A stretch of 64,000 nucleotides of DNA from Microvelia longipes (GCA_018340805.1 JACMZG010001908.1:34551294-34615293), one strand, 5' to 3'. Positions 24,256-37,442 are shown, counted from the first letter of the stretch. Program-made: numbers and translations. Notes: generated from the letters alone by a model not told the origin.

Positions 24256-24790
24256 TACATCACTTGACTTCTAACAATGAACAAACTTATTGTATAACTT
24301 ATAACTCATACACCACCCTTTTTTTTAACACGACAATTACGCTTATGAGGTTGTTTTTAAATGCCAACATTTTAGCATGTTCAAATTCCATTTAATTTAA
24401 TATTATTATTTTTTTAATTATTAATAATTGTCTTATCAAATTATCTGATTTGATGGAATTATTGCTGATAACTTAAACTTGATTTTAATAAAACTTAAAT
24501 ACTTGATTTCCTTCATTTATTTAACTTTTTTATGCTTTATTGCTTTAAACTTAAATTGTTGGAACTTCATTAATTAATTTATTTCCTTATAACTAACTCC
24601 TTTACTTATTTTTACCACTTCGTTAATTTGTGCATAAACATTTTTGAGTGTTAGTTTAAACAGTTTTTATTAAATTGTATTTTTTAGGTGACTTTTTCTC
24701 TACCTATATTGTTATTTATTCTATCTAATCTTATTTAAATATGCTGTCAATATAATCACAAGCTGGCGAATAAAGGGACATTTAAAGTCG
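24256..24790. other. AT-rich spacer, nothing recognised
   Basis: Low-complexity TTAATTATTA-type DNA before the transposase relic. No frame, repeat boundary or RNA gene that I can support. Confidence 0.6.
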
Positions 24791-24810
24791 AAAGAGAAAG
24801 GGTAAGTCCA

Positions 24811-25440
24811 GTGAATCAGGTGTGCACCGATAGGATTTTAAATTATTTTGATCAATATTCCGATCCTAGTGTGAGAAGATCCTTAGTTCTATTAGAAGAA
24901 TCTAGAAAAATAATACGGAGGACTAGGAAGAGAAAGTCATACCATGTTACATTATGCATGGAATTGCTGCCACGTGACCACGAGAGAAGGACTGCATTCT
25001 GCCAATGGTACCAAAATAAATATGAGGAGGATCATTCGTTTTATCGATTAATACTATAGACAGATGAAGCAATTTTTACAAGGAAATTTTTATTAATATC
25101 CAGATTGCTCTATATGGGTTCATGAAAATCCCCATGCTACAAAGAAGATTCGTTTCAGAGGCAATTCAAAGTTAATGTTTGGTGTGTGGAATCATCCATG
25201 ACAAGATAATAGGTCCACACATTCGTCCTAAGAGGGTTAAGTCAGAAAAGTTCCTCAGTTTTTTCAAAACGATCTTAATGAACTGACAGGAGTAGTACTT
25301 ATTTGCTAAACGAGCATTTTCCTAATTTGGTTGGGAAAGCATTGGATTGTTAGGGAAGGTCCCGATGTCTGCCATCGAATCTCCCGATCTGACTCCTATG
25401 GATTTAAGCGAATTTTCAAAGAAAAAATAAGCTTATGACG
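24811..25440 (+). pseudogene. mariner/IS630-like DDE transposase relic
   Basis: The open part 24811-25059 ends in HVTLCMELLPRDHERRTAFCQWYQNKY. Across a stop and two or more frame changes it continues with TDEAIFTR (first catalytic Asp), IWVHENPHATKK, QFKVNVWC and ESPDLTPMDL (third catalytic Asp region). This motif order is that of the mariner-type transposases common as multicopy genes in insects. No terminal inverted repeats were located. Dead copy. Confidence 0.75.
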
Positions 25441-25530
25441 TTGGGATTATGAAGAGGGGTAGGGGTGGGGATGCTTTTTTAGAAGGGGAAATCACTGATC
25501 TGGAATTGTACATACATACATATATACACG

Positions 25531-25624
<94 letters not shown>

Positions 25625-25830
25625 TTATTTATTTAATATTATATGTAAGTATGTTATATTCCTAGACGTTCCTATGGGACACGATAACTTTTGAACGCTT
25701 TCTCAGATCAAAAGGAAACTTGCTACAAAGATCAATTTCGTTATTGTCCCGAACCCTATAATTTATGAAATATTTGTGGCATCAATAACCCACAATAATG
25801 ACCCACAAACATGTCAAAAATTATAAAATA
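25440..25830 (+). repeat. Microsatellite-bearing repeat, copy 1
   Basis: gcgaattttc and aagcttatga, then a compound (CA)n(TA)n tract at 25529-25620, then CTTTTGAACGCTTTCTCAGA, GTCCCGAACC and AACCCACAATAATGACCC. Copy 2 (35460-35830) has the same flanks on both sides of its own (TA)n tract. Confidence 0.65.
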
Positions 25831-26131
25831 ACTTTAAAGGAATTCAGATTTTTGTTGTAAATTTTATCATTTTACTGACTTTAAAACACAGATTTCCAGT
25901 GATATTGTTAAAACTTGGTATAAAGACTAATTTGTAGATGCACTGATTTACAGGCTATGTAGTGCTATAAGCAGACAAATGGGAATAGTTGTGCACAGGG
26001 GCATAAATTATTAGTTTACTTGATTTTAATTAGATTTAGTATAGTATATTTAGAGGGTGGACTGATTTACTGGCTCTGTAGTACTATAAGCAGATAAAAG
26101 AAATTGTATACAAAATTATTTACTTCTTGGA

Positions 26132-26162
26132 TGCCCGTGTGAAGCACGGGTATCCCTGCTAG
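26132..26162 (+). mobile_element. Helitron-type 3' end
   Basis: A GC-rich hairpin CCCGTG-tgaag-CACGGG (26134-26150) is followed after eight bases by CTAG and then T, the 3' signature of Helitrons. The element extends upstream, probably to about 25450, and lacks Rep/helicase coding. A related body, without this end, is at 35460-35830. Confidence 0.6.
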
Positions 26163-26455
26163 TACTAATAATAATGATAAAATAACAAAAAAAAAAACAA
26201 ATAAATTAATTAAGATAGGTAATTGTAATATTAATAAAACTAAAATAACCTTCTTGTAAAATTAACTAAGGAACTCTTTAAATAACATTTAAAAATAAGA
26301 TATTTAATATAAGGTAGTTAAAATAAAAATGTAAAAATATATTAAAATAATAAAGTAGTTTTCTATGGATAAAAAGTAGTTATTTAAAACTTTAGGTGGC
26401 TATTACTACTTAAAAGTAGTTAAAACTAGTTTACTATAATAATAGAAGTAATGAC

Positions 26456-26607
26456 TGTTACGTTTGCTATATCCTAGCGTAATTACTTTAACATAGAACA
26501 CGAATATGAATTTAAGAACTTGTAATAAAAGTATGACAACAACAAAGAACATGACTTTAAATCGAATAAACTAAATATAAATCAATGACAGGTTTGCCAC
26601 CATAACA
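26456..26607 (-). repeat. gypsy 3' LTR
   Basis: 152 bp, the 3' LTR in element orientation. It pairs with 30731-30882 and is flanked outside by the target duplication atgac. Confidence 0.93.
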
Positions 26608-26990
26608 TCCCCCTTTCTTTAGATAAGCACTCCTACGATGACTGGTATCTATCAGGAGGCTTCGACACTCGACCATATCTAGTCTTGACTACTCCCGCTG
26701 GAGTGCGGACCTGTGTATTCATCCTATTCGTTTCTTCGTTGGATTGAATCGGGGTATTACTAGACTCCTCCCATACAGGGTCTGTAACCATACCTGCGTC
26801 ACCAGGCGCTACTACAATCTGGGCGAGATTGCGTCGAATATGTCGTCAGTCCGACTCGACTATATAGCTTCGAGGCTCTCTAGCTTTCTTAACGATATGA
26901 CCATAACGCTTTAGGTCGGGTATCCATACATGTTGATTAGTGTTAAGAGGTGTAGCTCTCTAGCACTATGGCGACGATCAAAATTTTCTT

Positions 26991-28409
26991 TTATAGTACT
27001 TTTCTTATTCTCCTCTTTTTTCGAAGTGGTCCAAAACGAACGGTTTTGGGCCGTAAGCTCTGAGGGAGAGTAGGAACTGTAGTTCTCAGTTTCCGCCCCA
27101 TCAATAACTCAGCAGGACTGGGTCTTCCTTCCACAGGTGTGGTGCGATACGCAAGAAGTCCTAGATGGGGGTCACCACTTTTAGACAAGATGTTTTTGAC
27201 CACCTTTACTGCTGCTTCAGCCTGGCCGTTACTCTGAGGAAATTTTGGACTGCTGGTTATGTGCTCAAACCCATATGTCTTTGCAAACTCTTTGAACTCA
27301 GATGAGTCAAACTGTGGCCCATTATCTGAACGAACAACCTTAGGTACTCCTAAACGACCAAACAAACTTTGTAAACGATTTATTACCTGTTTGCTGCTGG
27401 TAGACGACAACGCAAAGACTTCAGGATATCGGGAAAAGTAATCAACCGTAACAAGATATTCTTTACCGCTTATTGAGGCTAAATCAACACCGATCATAAT
27501 CCATGGTCCTTCTGGCAACTCAGTTGGTTTAAGAGGTTCCACCGGCATGTTCCTCTTCTCAAGACATGAGCTGCAATTCTCTACCAACTGTTGAAGTTGC
27601 GTGGACAACCCAGGCCACCAAACCGACTCTCGGGCTCGTGCCCGACATTTTACTATGCCTAGATGGCCCCCGTGTAATCTATCCATAATCTCTTTCCTTA
27701 AATTAGTTGGAATAAAAATTCTTTTGTCCTTGGTGATCAACCCGCCGGTTATTACCAGATCACAGCGACACGCGTAAAACGTTTTCATTTCATCCGGGAT
27801 ATCTTCCTTTTTCGGCCAACCATTTTTAATGTAGTCCCTTAACATCCTAGATATTGGGTCTGCGCGCTGTTTTTCCTTTACTTCTTGGAGCCTTTGATCA
27901 CTCATGGGCAGACCTTGCCTCATGGAAAACACGAGAAGCTCTTCTTTTGCGGGATCGTCCCTAGGAGTTTCCGTCAATGGTGTCCTAGATAACGTATCAG
28001 GAGTATATAAATTTTTTCCAGGAACGTGAATAACCTCATAGTTATACGATAGAAGCCTCATTCTAAAACGTTGCAACCGCGGAGAAAGATCGCTTATAGG
28101 CTTAGATCCTAACAGAGCTACCAAAGGCTTATGGTCAGTTTGCAAGATGAACTTCGGCAATCCAATAAGATAACCTGAGAATCTTTCACAAGCCCATGTT
28201 GACGCTAGAGCTTCCTTCTCAATTTGCGCGTATCTTTTTTCAGTTTCATTTAGGGATCTCGAAATAAAATGTACTGGCCTCCATTCCCTACTTGTCTGGT
28301 ATTGTTCCAACACCGCTCCTAACCCGTAAGTAGACGCGTCCGCCGATACTCTTGAATCTTTTTTCGGATCATATAATGCTAACACAGGTGGTTTTATATG
28401 ATCACTCAT
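26991..28409 (-). pseudogene. gypsy RNase H and integrase
   Basis: RNase H signature (VSADASTYGLGAVLEQ), then the integrase zinc finger (HGGHLG ... CSSC) and the DDE core: VDYFSRYPEVF, RSDNGPQF, and the glutamate in SNGQAEAAVK. The C-terminal part continues in other frames to about 26640 (NFDRRHSAREL, then KRYGHIVKKAREPRSYIVESD), with at least two frameshifts and a stop, showing decay. Confidence 0.9.
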
Positions 28410-29284
28410 GGGCAGACCTTGCCTCTGATTTTCTGAAACGCCTGATCATGACTCTCTGTCCAATTGCTCAAGGAATCATTGTGACGAAGTAAGTCCCGCA
28501 ATGGCGCCGCCATATCTGTCAGATGGGACAAAAACCTAAGGTAATAGGTCACCATGCGTAGAAAACTGCGTAACTGTTTCCCATCCTTTGGTCTTCGCAA
28601 GGAAACAATTGCCTCCACCTTAGCGTGGTCCACAGACAGCCCTTCGGAACTCACAACATACCCAAGGAATTTCACTTCTGATTTCCGGAACGAACATTTC
28701 TTGTCATTTATTGTTATACCGGCTTCCAGCAGGCGGTCTAATACCATCGCCAACCTGCGATCATGTTCGTCCTGATCTTTTCCAAACACCAAAACATCGT
28801 CCATCAGATTTACTACACCTTCAACTCCTTCTAAGGTTTCTGAGACTCGACGCTGAACATGCTCGCAAGCACTGGTAATTCCCATTGGTAATCGATTAAA
28901 TACGAATCTACCAAATGGTGTTAAAAACGCTGTAATTTTACGAGAAGTATCGTCTAAGCTGATTTGAAAATATCCAGTTCTAGCGTCTAACTTGGAAAAC
29001 ATCTTCGCATCGCCGATTTTGGCTACACACTCCTCCACTGAGGGTAATATATGGCGTTCCCGCTTAACCGCTTTATTCAGCTCAGTGTAATCCACACATA
29101 TCCGGACCGCAACTCCGGGTTTCGGGACGACAACTAATCCAGCACACCACTCAGTGGGCTCGTTTACCCGAGTGATTACTCCCTCTTTCTCTAATCGTAG
29201 CAATTCTTCTTTAGTTTTTTCTAAAAGAGGATATGCAACCCGTCTGGGGGTCTTTATCGAAAACGGCTTAAAGTCAGGCTTCAA
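28406..29284 (-). pseudogene. gypsy reverse transcriptase
   Basis: Contains ICVDYTELNKAVKRE, FSKLDARTGYFQI, FNRLPMGITSA and the catalytic LMDDVLVFG, the standard order of RT motifs. The frame ends prematurely just before the RNase H domain, at a 26-bp segment that is a copy of integrase-region sequence 500 bp away (see findings). Confidence 0.9.
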
Positions 29285-29296
29285 TTCTATTTTATA

Positions 29297-29650
29297 TTAA
29301 CCCCTCAGATTTCCAAGGCCATCGAAAATCCTCTTTAGTTTAACTTCCGGAGGTGTTTTCCTTAAATTATTAATCCAGGCTAACATTCCTAAACAACTTA
29401 TTTCTCCTCTACCTAGAAGTGGTTCCTGTGGTCCTACCACCACATATACTTTAGCCGTCGACTTGGATTCCTTCCAACGTAAGGTAGTAGAGAAATGGCC
29501 CTTCACTTCAATTCTCATTCCAGTTGGACCTACAAGCGACTTATCTGACGGCTGTAATACGGGTGACCCAATTTTACGGTGCAAATCCATGCCAATAACC
29601 GTGACGTCAGCACCGGTGTCTAACTTAAAATCTATATTTTGCCCTTCCAA
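29297..29650 (-). pseudogene. gypsy aspartic protease
   Basis: About 117 residues with the active-site motif LDTGADVTVI near the N-terminus and LLGR later, as in retroelement pepsin-like proteases that cut the polyprotein. A stop at its end separates it from the reverse transcriptase; whether that is normal for the family or a lesion is unclear. Confidence 0.82.
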
Positions 29651-30447
29651 ACCAATTTTGGCTCTCCAGGGCTCAGTATTCTTCGTCCTACAGCACTTAA
29701 ATAATAACTATCGTCGCTATCTGGCTCCTCTTCTTGACCAGCAAAATTAACCTGAGATTTAGAGTTTGGACAAAACTGAGCCCAGTGACGGCGATTTTTG
29801 CATTTTCGGCACGTACTATACCATGCAGGGCACTTATTTGGTCCATGTACCCGACCGCAAGACTTACAGGACTCCCTTTGTCTCGATGCACTTCGATGAC
29901 GTAATCCTCTAGACAATGTCTCGCCTTGATTTCGACCCGCAACGCGACCAACCTCAATTTTCGGCGTTGTGTCTCCACGGACCACCGACTGTTGTTTTCA
30001 GACATCTTCCGCTTGCTTAACACGTCTTACTGCCACATCTAACGTCAGTTTAGCGTCCATTTGAAGCGTTTCTGATAACCGTCCGTCACAAATACCGATA
30101 ACAATCCGATCGCGTACTAATTCGTCACGTAATTCTCCGAATTCGCAAGTATCTGCAAGTTTGTGCAGGTCCTGAATGAACGGCTCCACGGCCTCGTCCG
30201 GTTCCTGCACTGGGCGGTTGAACTTTGCTCTCTCGTAAATAACATTCTTTTTTCTAACATAATGTTCTTCGAATTTATTTACGAGAGCAGCGTAGCTAGT
30301 TAACTCAGAACTACTAGGCTTAATAGATGATAGTGCGTCATCTACGTTATCGCCCAAAACGTACAAAAACGTATTAACTTGACGCTCCTCTGTCTGTTCC
30401 GAAAGTCCCGAGCAAACACGGTATCTTTTATCAAACTTCTTGATCAA
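29632..30447 (-). pseudogene. gypsy gag (capsid and nucleocapsid), frame-broken
   Basis: The capsid-like part is 30447-29998 (FEEHYVRKKNVIYERAKFNR region), and a second frame (29985-29632) carries the nucleocapsid part with two zinc knuckles, CKSCGRVHGPNKC and CRKCKNRRHWAQFC (C-X2-C-X4-H-X4-C). The two parts lie in different frames and join near 30000. A further upstream open stretch (30674-30444) probably holds the true N-terminus. Confidence 0.8.
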
Positions 30448-30730
30448 ACTACTACTTTTTGATCAAACTTTTTACTCCACAACAGCCACTCTTCACTGAA
30501 AGAAAACGGCCCGGGTGGAGCAACGTTCGGAAATGAAAACGATGTAGATGCACCATCATTTACCGTACTTACGCTAGCATCAAAATATATCTCATTGTTT
30601 ACCCGTGACATTATTATTAATGTCAAAAACACAAAGAAAATAAAATTAATACGGATTTTTTTTAAACAAATCAACTGTTTTATAACAACTTAGTCTAAAA
30701 CTTACGCTTCTTGTACCACCGCTGTCACCA

Positions 30731-30882
30731 TGTTACGTTTGCTATATCCTAGCTTAATTACTTTAACATAGAACAAGAATATGAATTTAAGAACTTGTAA
30801 TAAGAGTATGACAACAACAAAGAACATGACTTTAAATCGAATAAACTAAATATAAATCAATGACAGGTTTGCAACCATAACA
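30731..30882 (-). repeat. gypsy 5' LTR
   Basis: 152 bp, about 97% identical to 26456-26607 by eye. The short length is unusual but both ends are exact (TGTTAT...GTAACA in element orientation). Confidence 0.93.
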
Positions 30883-30887
30883 ATGAC

Positions 30888-31249
30888 CATTACCATTATT
30901 TATTGACTGTATAATTGTTTTTGTTTTCTTTTTGTTCATTATAAAACATAAGTTTTTGCATGCATTATAGTGGTATGAATTTTATATATATTTATTGTTT
31001 AATTATGTAATTTGTAAAACTTAAATTACAATCACTTAATTACTTAATTTTATTATCAAGGGCATTTACATAACCCCTCCAATGGGGTATTCACGCTATT
31101 AGCGATTTGCAATTAAGTATAAAGAGAATCTGTAAGAATTAGTAACTTGTATTTATTATATTATTTTTATTTTTTTACTATTACTCTTTTTTTGTTTTAT
31201 AAACATGTAAACAAAATGTTTGTTATAGACTTAGACGAAGTTTTTTTGA
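30888..31249. other. AT-rich spacer, nothing recognised
   Basis: Lies between the gypsy target site and the expanded tail array. No supported feature. Confidence 0.6.
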
Positions 31250-31792
31250 CGCATGTTTTACCACCTTGAGCTTTAAATAAGCATGACATTCTGAAAACGA
31301 ACGAAGAGAGTATATAAAGTCTTACCACCAGCTTTAGATAAGCATGACATTCTGAGAACGAACGAAGACAGAATAAAGTCTTACCACCTAAAGCTTTAGA
31401 CAAGCATGATATTCTGAGGATAGGCAAAGCGAGTCTAAATTCATACCACCTTAAGCTTTAGATAAGCATGACATTCTGAGAACGATCGAAGACAGTATAA
31501 AGTCTTACCACCTAAAGCTATAGATAAGCATGACATTCTAAGAACGAACGAAGACAGAATAAAGTCTTACCACCTAAAGCTTTAGACAAGCATGACATTC
31601 TGAGGATAGGCAAAGCTAGTCTAAATTCTTACCACCTTAAGCTTCAGATAAGCAGGACATTCTGAGGACGAACGAAGAGAGTTTATAGTCATACCACCTA
31701 AAGCTTTCGATAAGCATGACATTCTGAGGATAGGCAAAGCGAGTTCAAAGTTTTGAGGAAACGAATTGAGGTACCCCGTACGTACCCGTTTT
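31250..31792 (+). repeat. Expanded tail array of the 5S-composite repeat (about 60-bp units, 8 copies)
   Basis: Repeating unit TTACCACCTAAAGCTTTAGA ... AAGCATGACATTCTGAG, with GAACGAACGAAG or GATAGGCAAAGCGAG inside. The last unit runs into gaggtaccccgtac, the end shared with other copies, so the array is that tail expanded in place. Confidence 0.7.
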
Positions 31793-31799
31793 TTTTACT

Positions 31800-32655
31800 T
31801 TGAACCCTATCAAATAAATTGTAAGTTATTCACATAAATTCATTAATTTGTAATTATGTTATACTTAATGAATTGTTCTTAACCGTTAAAGTGAACTTGA
31901 CTACTCTTTAAGAAGTTCTCCTCTTCTTTTCTATTTATGCTAGAGTCATAAGTGTTTTTCAAATATATGCTCAGAAGTCACGTGCATATTTCAAATATTT
32001 ATGCTCATAAGTCATGTGTGTTTTTCAAATACTTTATCAATATTTATTTGACCCACAAACAGTAATATAAAGTATGGAGAAACAAATATAAAACTTAAAG
32101 AGTGACCAGACGGGACGATATGAGACAAGCAAGCTAACCTTGATACCTTGGTCACCTGCGAGATGTTAAAACTTTGTCAAGGTTTCCATTCTTTACTTAA
32201 CCACAACAAACATAGATAAATAAAAAATAATGCATTTTTATTGTATACATGAATAATTAAATATGTTCAACAAAATAATTATTATTAAAAATAAAGAAAA
32301 ACGAGAGTTTAATTAGATTTTAATTATCATCTAAATAGATCTGAACAAACTGAAATATATGCTGACAGTAAATAATACTTAAGAAGAAATATTTTGAATT
32401 ATAAAAATGATTTCGAAATATAAAGGAAAAAAAATAAGTTTCACAATACGATTTTTAGTTGTTTACGTCAAATAAGCCAGCAAACAATTCCCAAGCAAAT
32501 GATACTGGATAAAAATGTAACTGAGTCCTAAATATCCAACTTAATACTTATATTCTCTTCACTAAAAGAAATAAATAAATTGTGGTCCTAAATAGAACAT
32601 GATGAAACAGCATAAACCAATCTCAAATTTCTACTTTAGATAAAATCGGAATTCA
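31800..32655. other. Unannotated, short local repeats only
   Basis: ATGCTCATAAGTCATGTG and TTTTTCAAATA phrases repeat at 31945-32035. Otherwise unique AT-rich DNA. Confidence 0.55.
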
Positions 32656-32659
32656 CTAG

Positions 32660-33280
32660 TTGAATTCCTGAAGAGGGTGTTTTAGTTCGTCTTAGAACTC
32701 GTTTCGCTCGTCTTCATTAATAAAAAAACGTTCGTTTTATTATCAGCCGTCACCCATCCAAATACCAACCTCGCTCGATGCTGCTTAAAACTTAAGATCC
32801 GACAAAAACCGTAGATATACTAACCGAATTGAGATAAAACTTACTATGCTTATTTATTACATAAATGGATACACTTATGCCAAATTTCAATTCAGTTGAA
32901 TTAGTTTTCGATAATTAACAAATTTTAAAAAAAACGCTAGCATGTCATTAAATTTTAAAACCATACAAATATTCCTCCGTATTTTAGCATTTTTTGCTGA
33001 GTCATTATTGACAGTTAATGACGTCATAAAAAACATATTCGGATAGCACAACCAGACCCAAATATTGATTTTTGTATTAACTTTCAAAAATCTTTACCAT
33101 AAACATACTGAGAGCTGCTATGATAACAGAGACGCACATACAGACAGAGATTTTTTTTAAACCATATAGGAGGTCTTAAAAAACTTTAAACTGAATATTA
33201 CTTCAGTTAATATTCCGGTTTCACAACACAATAATTTTTTCAATATACCTGTGGTATAAATTAGGAAAAGTAAAAAAGCG
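32660..33280 (-). repeat. 5S-composite repeat, copy E
   Basis: The tail is at 32680-32740, the 5S-like segment at 32745-32813 (CAGCCGTCACCCATCCAAAT, CTCGCTCGATGCTGCTTAA read on +), the body at 32814-33110, and the head at 33150-33280. Confidence 0.8.
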
Positions 33281-33699
33281 TATATCCTGACGCAATTAAC
33301 CTAAACGTTTGTTAAATTAAGCGAAGATTTATACCATAACTAGCTGGTGTGATAATTCATGTGTTGAGTCGCAGTAAAGTAAGAATAACATTTAAGACAT
33401 AAAATCGTAATTAAAGATCCACAAACCTTGGAACTCAAATAGAAAACCAACCACTTAAGTTGGCGCGATTGTATTCATAAATAAGCAAACAAACATGGGT
33501 TTTGTCAAATCACTTGTACAAAGCATTGAGCGTGACAATTTTTTAAGCAGTAACGTTAGTAAATAAAACCAGTCAATAAAATGAGTCCTCGAAACATACG
33601 TATACGTGTCACGGAATACACGGTACTGCTCTCTGTGTGCATGCCTATGATTAGCCTCATATATGAATAATGTCAAAAAATACTAAAGAAACATTGTTA

Positions 33700-33968
<269 letters not shown>

Positions 33969-33969
33969 T

Positions 33970-35455
33970 ACGACTGAACTAAATATAAAATTATTTTTGA
34001 AATGCCTGTTTTAGCAATTGTCCTTTGGGAAATTTACCAGTAGGGAAGTAATCAACTACATTTTTAAAAAGCAGAGAGTAAATAATATTTTTTAACAAAA
34101 ATCTATAAAAAGCCAATATTTTTCTAGATTTTTGATCCTAAAAACACAACAAGTCCATAAGTCCATCCGGAAGTCAAACTTGGAAAATATGAAATGAAGA
34201 AGTTTTAGCTTAATCGGAACTGGTACTGAAAAACGAAGGCCATCCGGTCATGGACAGGAACTAAGTTAAGTGACATTTCGACATCTCTGTAAGCATTTGA
34301 CTTAAAATACAAAAGATATCTTGTTGTTCAAAATAAGGTTGGCAACCTTGATTGCAATTAATCAGATTTTAAGTTAATTTATGAATTTACATATTCGTTT
34401 TTTACAGATATACACAGTATTAGATCTTAGGCTTGAAACTGTCCTATAAGTTACAATTTATAACTAGTTTAGAAAACAAGCTGTTAGAACAAGCAATCTA
34501 ACATTTCTAGTTCAATAAATTACAACAATTGGCATTAATCTTGGTGTTTTTATGGTCAATGTCAGGAAACAAAGGTTATAAATGTAGCAAAGGAGACAGA
34601 AACTGAATAGACAAACAAATAAAGGATTAAGTGTATACTTGAAAAATATAAGTATACACTACGTACGCATGCATAAGTATTGCAAATAAATAATTATTGA
34701 AGTAGTTTCAAACTCATGCATAATTTTATTAAATTACAGCAAATCATTGAAATAATGGATAATTGATTATTTCAATGTCGAAATGCATCAGGATGAATGC
34801 GTTTATATATATGTATATATTCAAAGAATTTAGTGATAGGGATGGTAATTAGGTAACCTTATTACCTACCTAGCAAGTAGGCAACATTGTTGGGCCCTTT
34901 TTGCCAACTCAGATATTGTGTCTACTTTACTAAAGTCCAAGTGAAATCATTTTTCCGTCCAATCTATAGAAACTGACTACTATAAGTTTCAATAGCTTCT
35001 AGACTAGAAACAAAAAGTGCTCCACTGCCAGACTCAGCTTTTCTGCTCTCAAAATTATAAGGCAGATATGTTTTATATTAGCTACAATCAAGGTTCTAAT
35101 GTTTACCTAAAACCCAGGTTCATTTAAGGTTCTCTTTTAGGTTACCTAAAAGAGCCTACATCTATAAATATTTAAGGTATCTTTTACAAGAAGCAGGAGT
35201 ACCTGACATCACACAGGTTAGGAACCATCTGCCTAAAAGTCATTTACAAAAAAGACACTCAAAAGGAGTTCCATCCGTCATATAAAAATCCCATAAGCCA
35301 CGAGCGGACTGTCTGGATGGAAGACCCAAATGCTAATCATTACACCACTGAGACTCCCTCAATGAAGTTAATTTTATTAATTGTTTTTGTTACTAAAGAA
35401 TACCAAACATAAATGGTTCGGAAAAAAACTTTTAGTAAAATCAATTAAGTTAATT
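33970..35455. other. Unannotated 1.5 kb, small hairpins only
   Basis: Perfect short hairpins at 34636-34660, 34746-34778 and about 35119-35150 (CTCTTTTAGGT/ACCTAAAAGAG). No coding frame supported. Confidence 0.55.
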
Positions 35456-35459
35456 TTAT

Positions 35460-35830
<371 letters not shown>

Positions 35831-36194
35831 CCATGTGGATATAGTTCACAATAATACGAAGTTGCATTTCATCATCAGTATTTGTTCTGGTTTTATTGAT
35901 TGACATATATATGTCAAACAAAACAATGTCATTAATTGACATAATGTAAACAAACAAGTTTTTTCACTAATACATTTGAAAATTCGCTTATATCGTGGCA
36001 GTGAGCCACGTATATGACGAACTGATAAAGTAAAGGGAGGTGCGGGTGCCGCTAGGTGGCCCCTAGCACCAACGCCGCGGAGCGGCAAAGAGCCCGAAGG
36101 CCTCTTGTTTTGGTAACATACATATATTTGGTATTACTTAAAAATATTTACGTAAAGATTAAATATTAATTTTACTTAATATAACAAAAAAATG

Positions 36195-36322
36195 TTGATA
36201 AGAAAGATTGTATCCATTAGGGTTAAGAAAAACAAAGATTTTAGAGTAACGTTTCGTGGTCGAAACGTTACTCTAAAATCTTTGTTTTTATTAACCCTAA
36301 TGGATACAATCTTTCTTATCAA
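36195..36322. repeat. Near-perfect palindrome, 62-bp arms
   Basis: Left arm 36195-36256 and right arm 36261-36322 differ at one base and enclose the four-base loop tggt. No hammerhead core is present. Unknown origin; a recent inverted duplication is likely. Confidence 0.8.
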
Positions 36323-36900
36323 GATATTATTAAGGGTACAACCAACATCAATTTGAAACAAAAAAATAATCGTACAAAAGGAACCGAAATGTAACATGTG
36401 ATATGCTCCTTCAGGTACCTATTATATAATTGAATATTATTTGTTTTAAATGAGTAGACATTGACCAAACAAATTGTTTTCAAATATTTTCAAATATGCA
36501 ATATGAGCATAGCCCAAATATGTAATCAAAAAGTATTTTAATAAATAATTAAAAAAGATATATTTTTATGTTTAAATACAACGGAAAAATAAATAATATT
36601 TTAGGTAAATTATTTTTTTACTTAAGTATTTAAAAAAACATTATACATAATTAATATATATTATTTAAGAAAAACACCACATAAAATGTATAGCAACCAA
36701 TTAACATGTAATTAACACGTAACAAAACTAAGTGATTAATATCAATAAGACATTATGAGAAAACTAAAAACGGAAATAAACACGGGATATGTATACACGA
36801 CTGTATCGTTAAGTTCCTGATTGTTTTTTATTAGATACAGTTGCAGATAAGGGCCCTCTTCAGAATTTACGACTTTAATTTTCTTGAGGTTACATAAATA

Positions 36901-36904
<4 letters not shown>

Positions 36905-36986
<82 letters not shown>
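36905..36986. repeat. (AT)n microsatellite
   Basis: About 80 bp of TA dinucleotides in unannotated AT-rich DNA. Confidence 0.95.
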
Positions 36987-37442
36987 TTCGTAAAAAAATG
37001 AAGTTAAGTCACTTGCGTAAAAAATTATGATATCATAGTTCACGCCAAGTCTATTCATTAGCTGTTTTCACAAATATTGAGAGATATAGATGTTTATTTA
37101 ATACCCGCAACATATGCACTTAAAAGCCTTAGAAAATTTAAGTGTAAAGAAATTGGCAAGAAGACAGAAGTAAAATTAACTTATAATGAATTCCTTTCTT
37201 AAATTAATATTGAAGTATAGGAGTAGTTGTAAACTTAATATTAACATAAATTAATATCAAAGTAATTAAATTAAGTATAGAAAAAGTATTGGGTTTGCAA
37301 AAAAAATCCGAAACCGGGATGAAACCGGAATTATCCGTTTCAGGTGTTTTAAAGGCCTCCTGAGTGGTTTTTACACAGTTGCCTGTCTATTAGTGTGTGT
37401 GTGTGACATCATCGTTGCTCCTAGTGTATTTATGCTAGAAAG

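Larger units (their letters stand above)
26456..30882 (-). mobile_element. Ty3/gypsy LTR retrotransposon, full length but inactivated
   Basis: Two direct 152-bp LTRs (26456-26607 and 30731-30882) start TG and end CA in element orientation and differ at about four positions. A 5-bp target duplication, atgac, flanks the element (26451-26455 and 30883-30887). In element (-) orientation the order is gag, protease, reverse transcriptase, RNase H, integrase, which defines the Ty3/gypsy class (Metaviridae); no envelope gene is seen. A purine tract lies just upstream of the 3' LTR. A primer-binding candidate starting TGGTGACAGCGG lies just inside the 5' LTR. The reading frame is broken at several places, so this copy should not move by itself. 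Confidence 0.95.
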
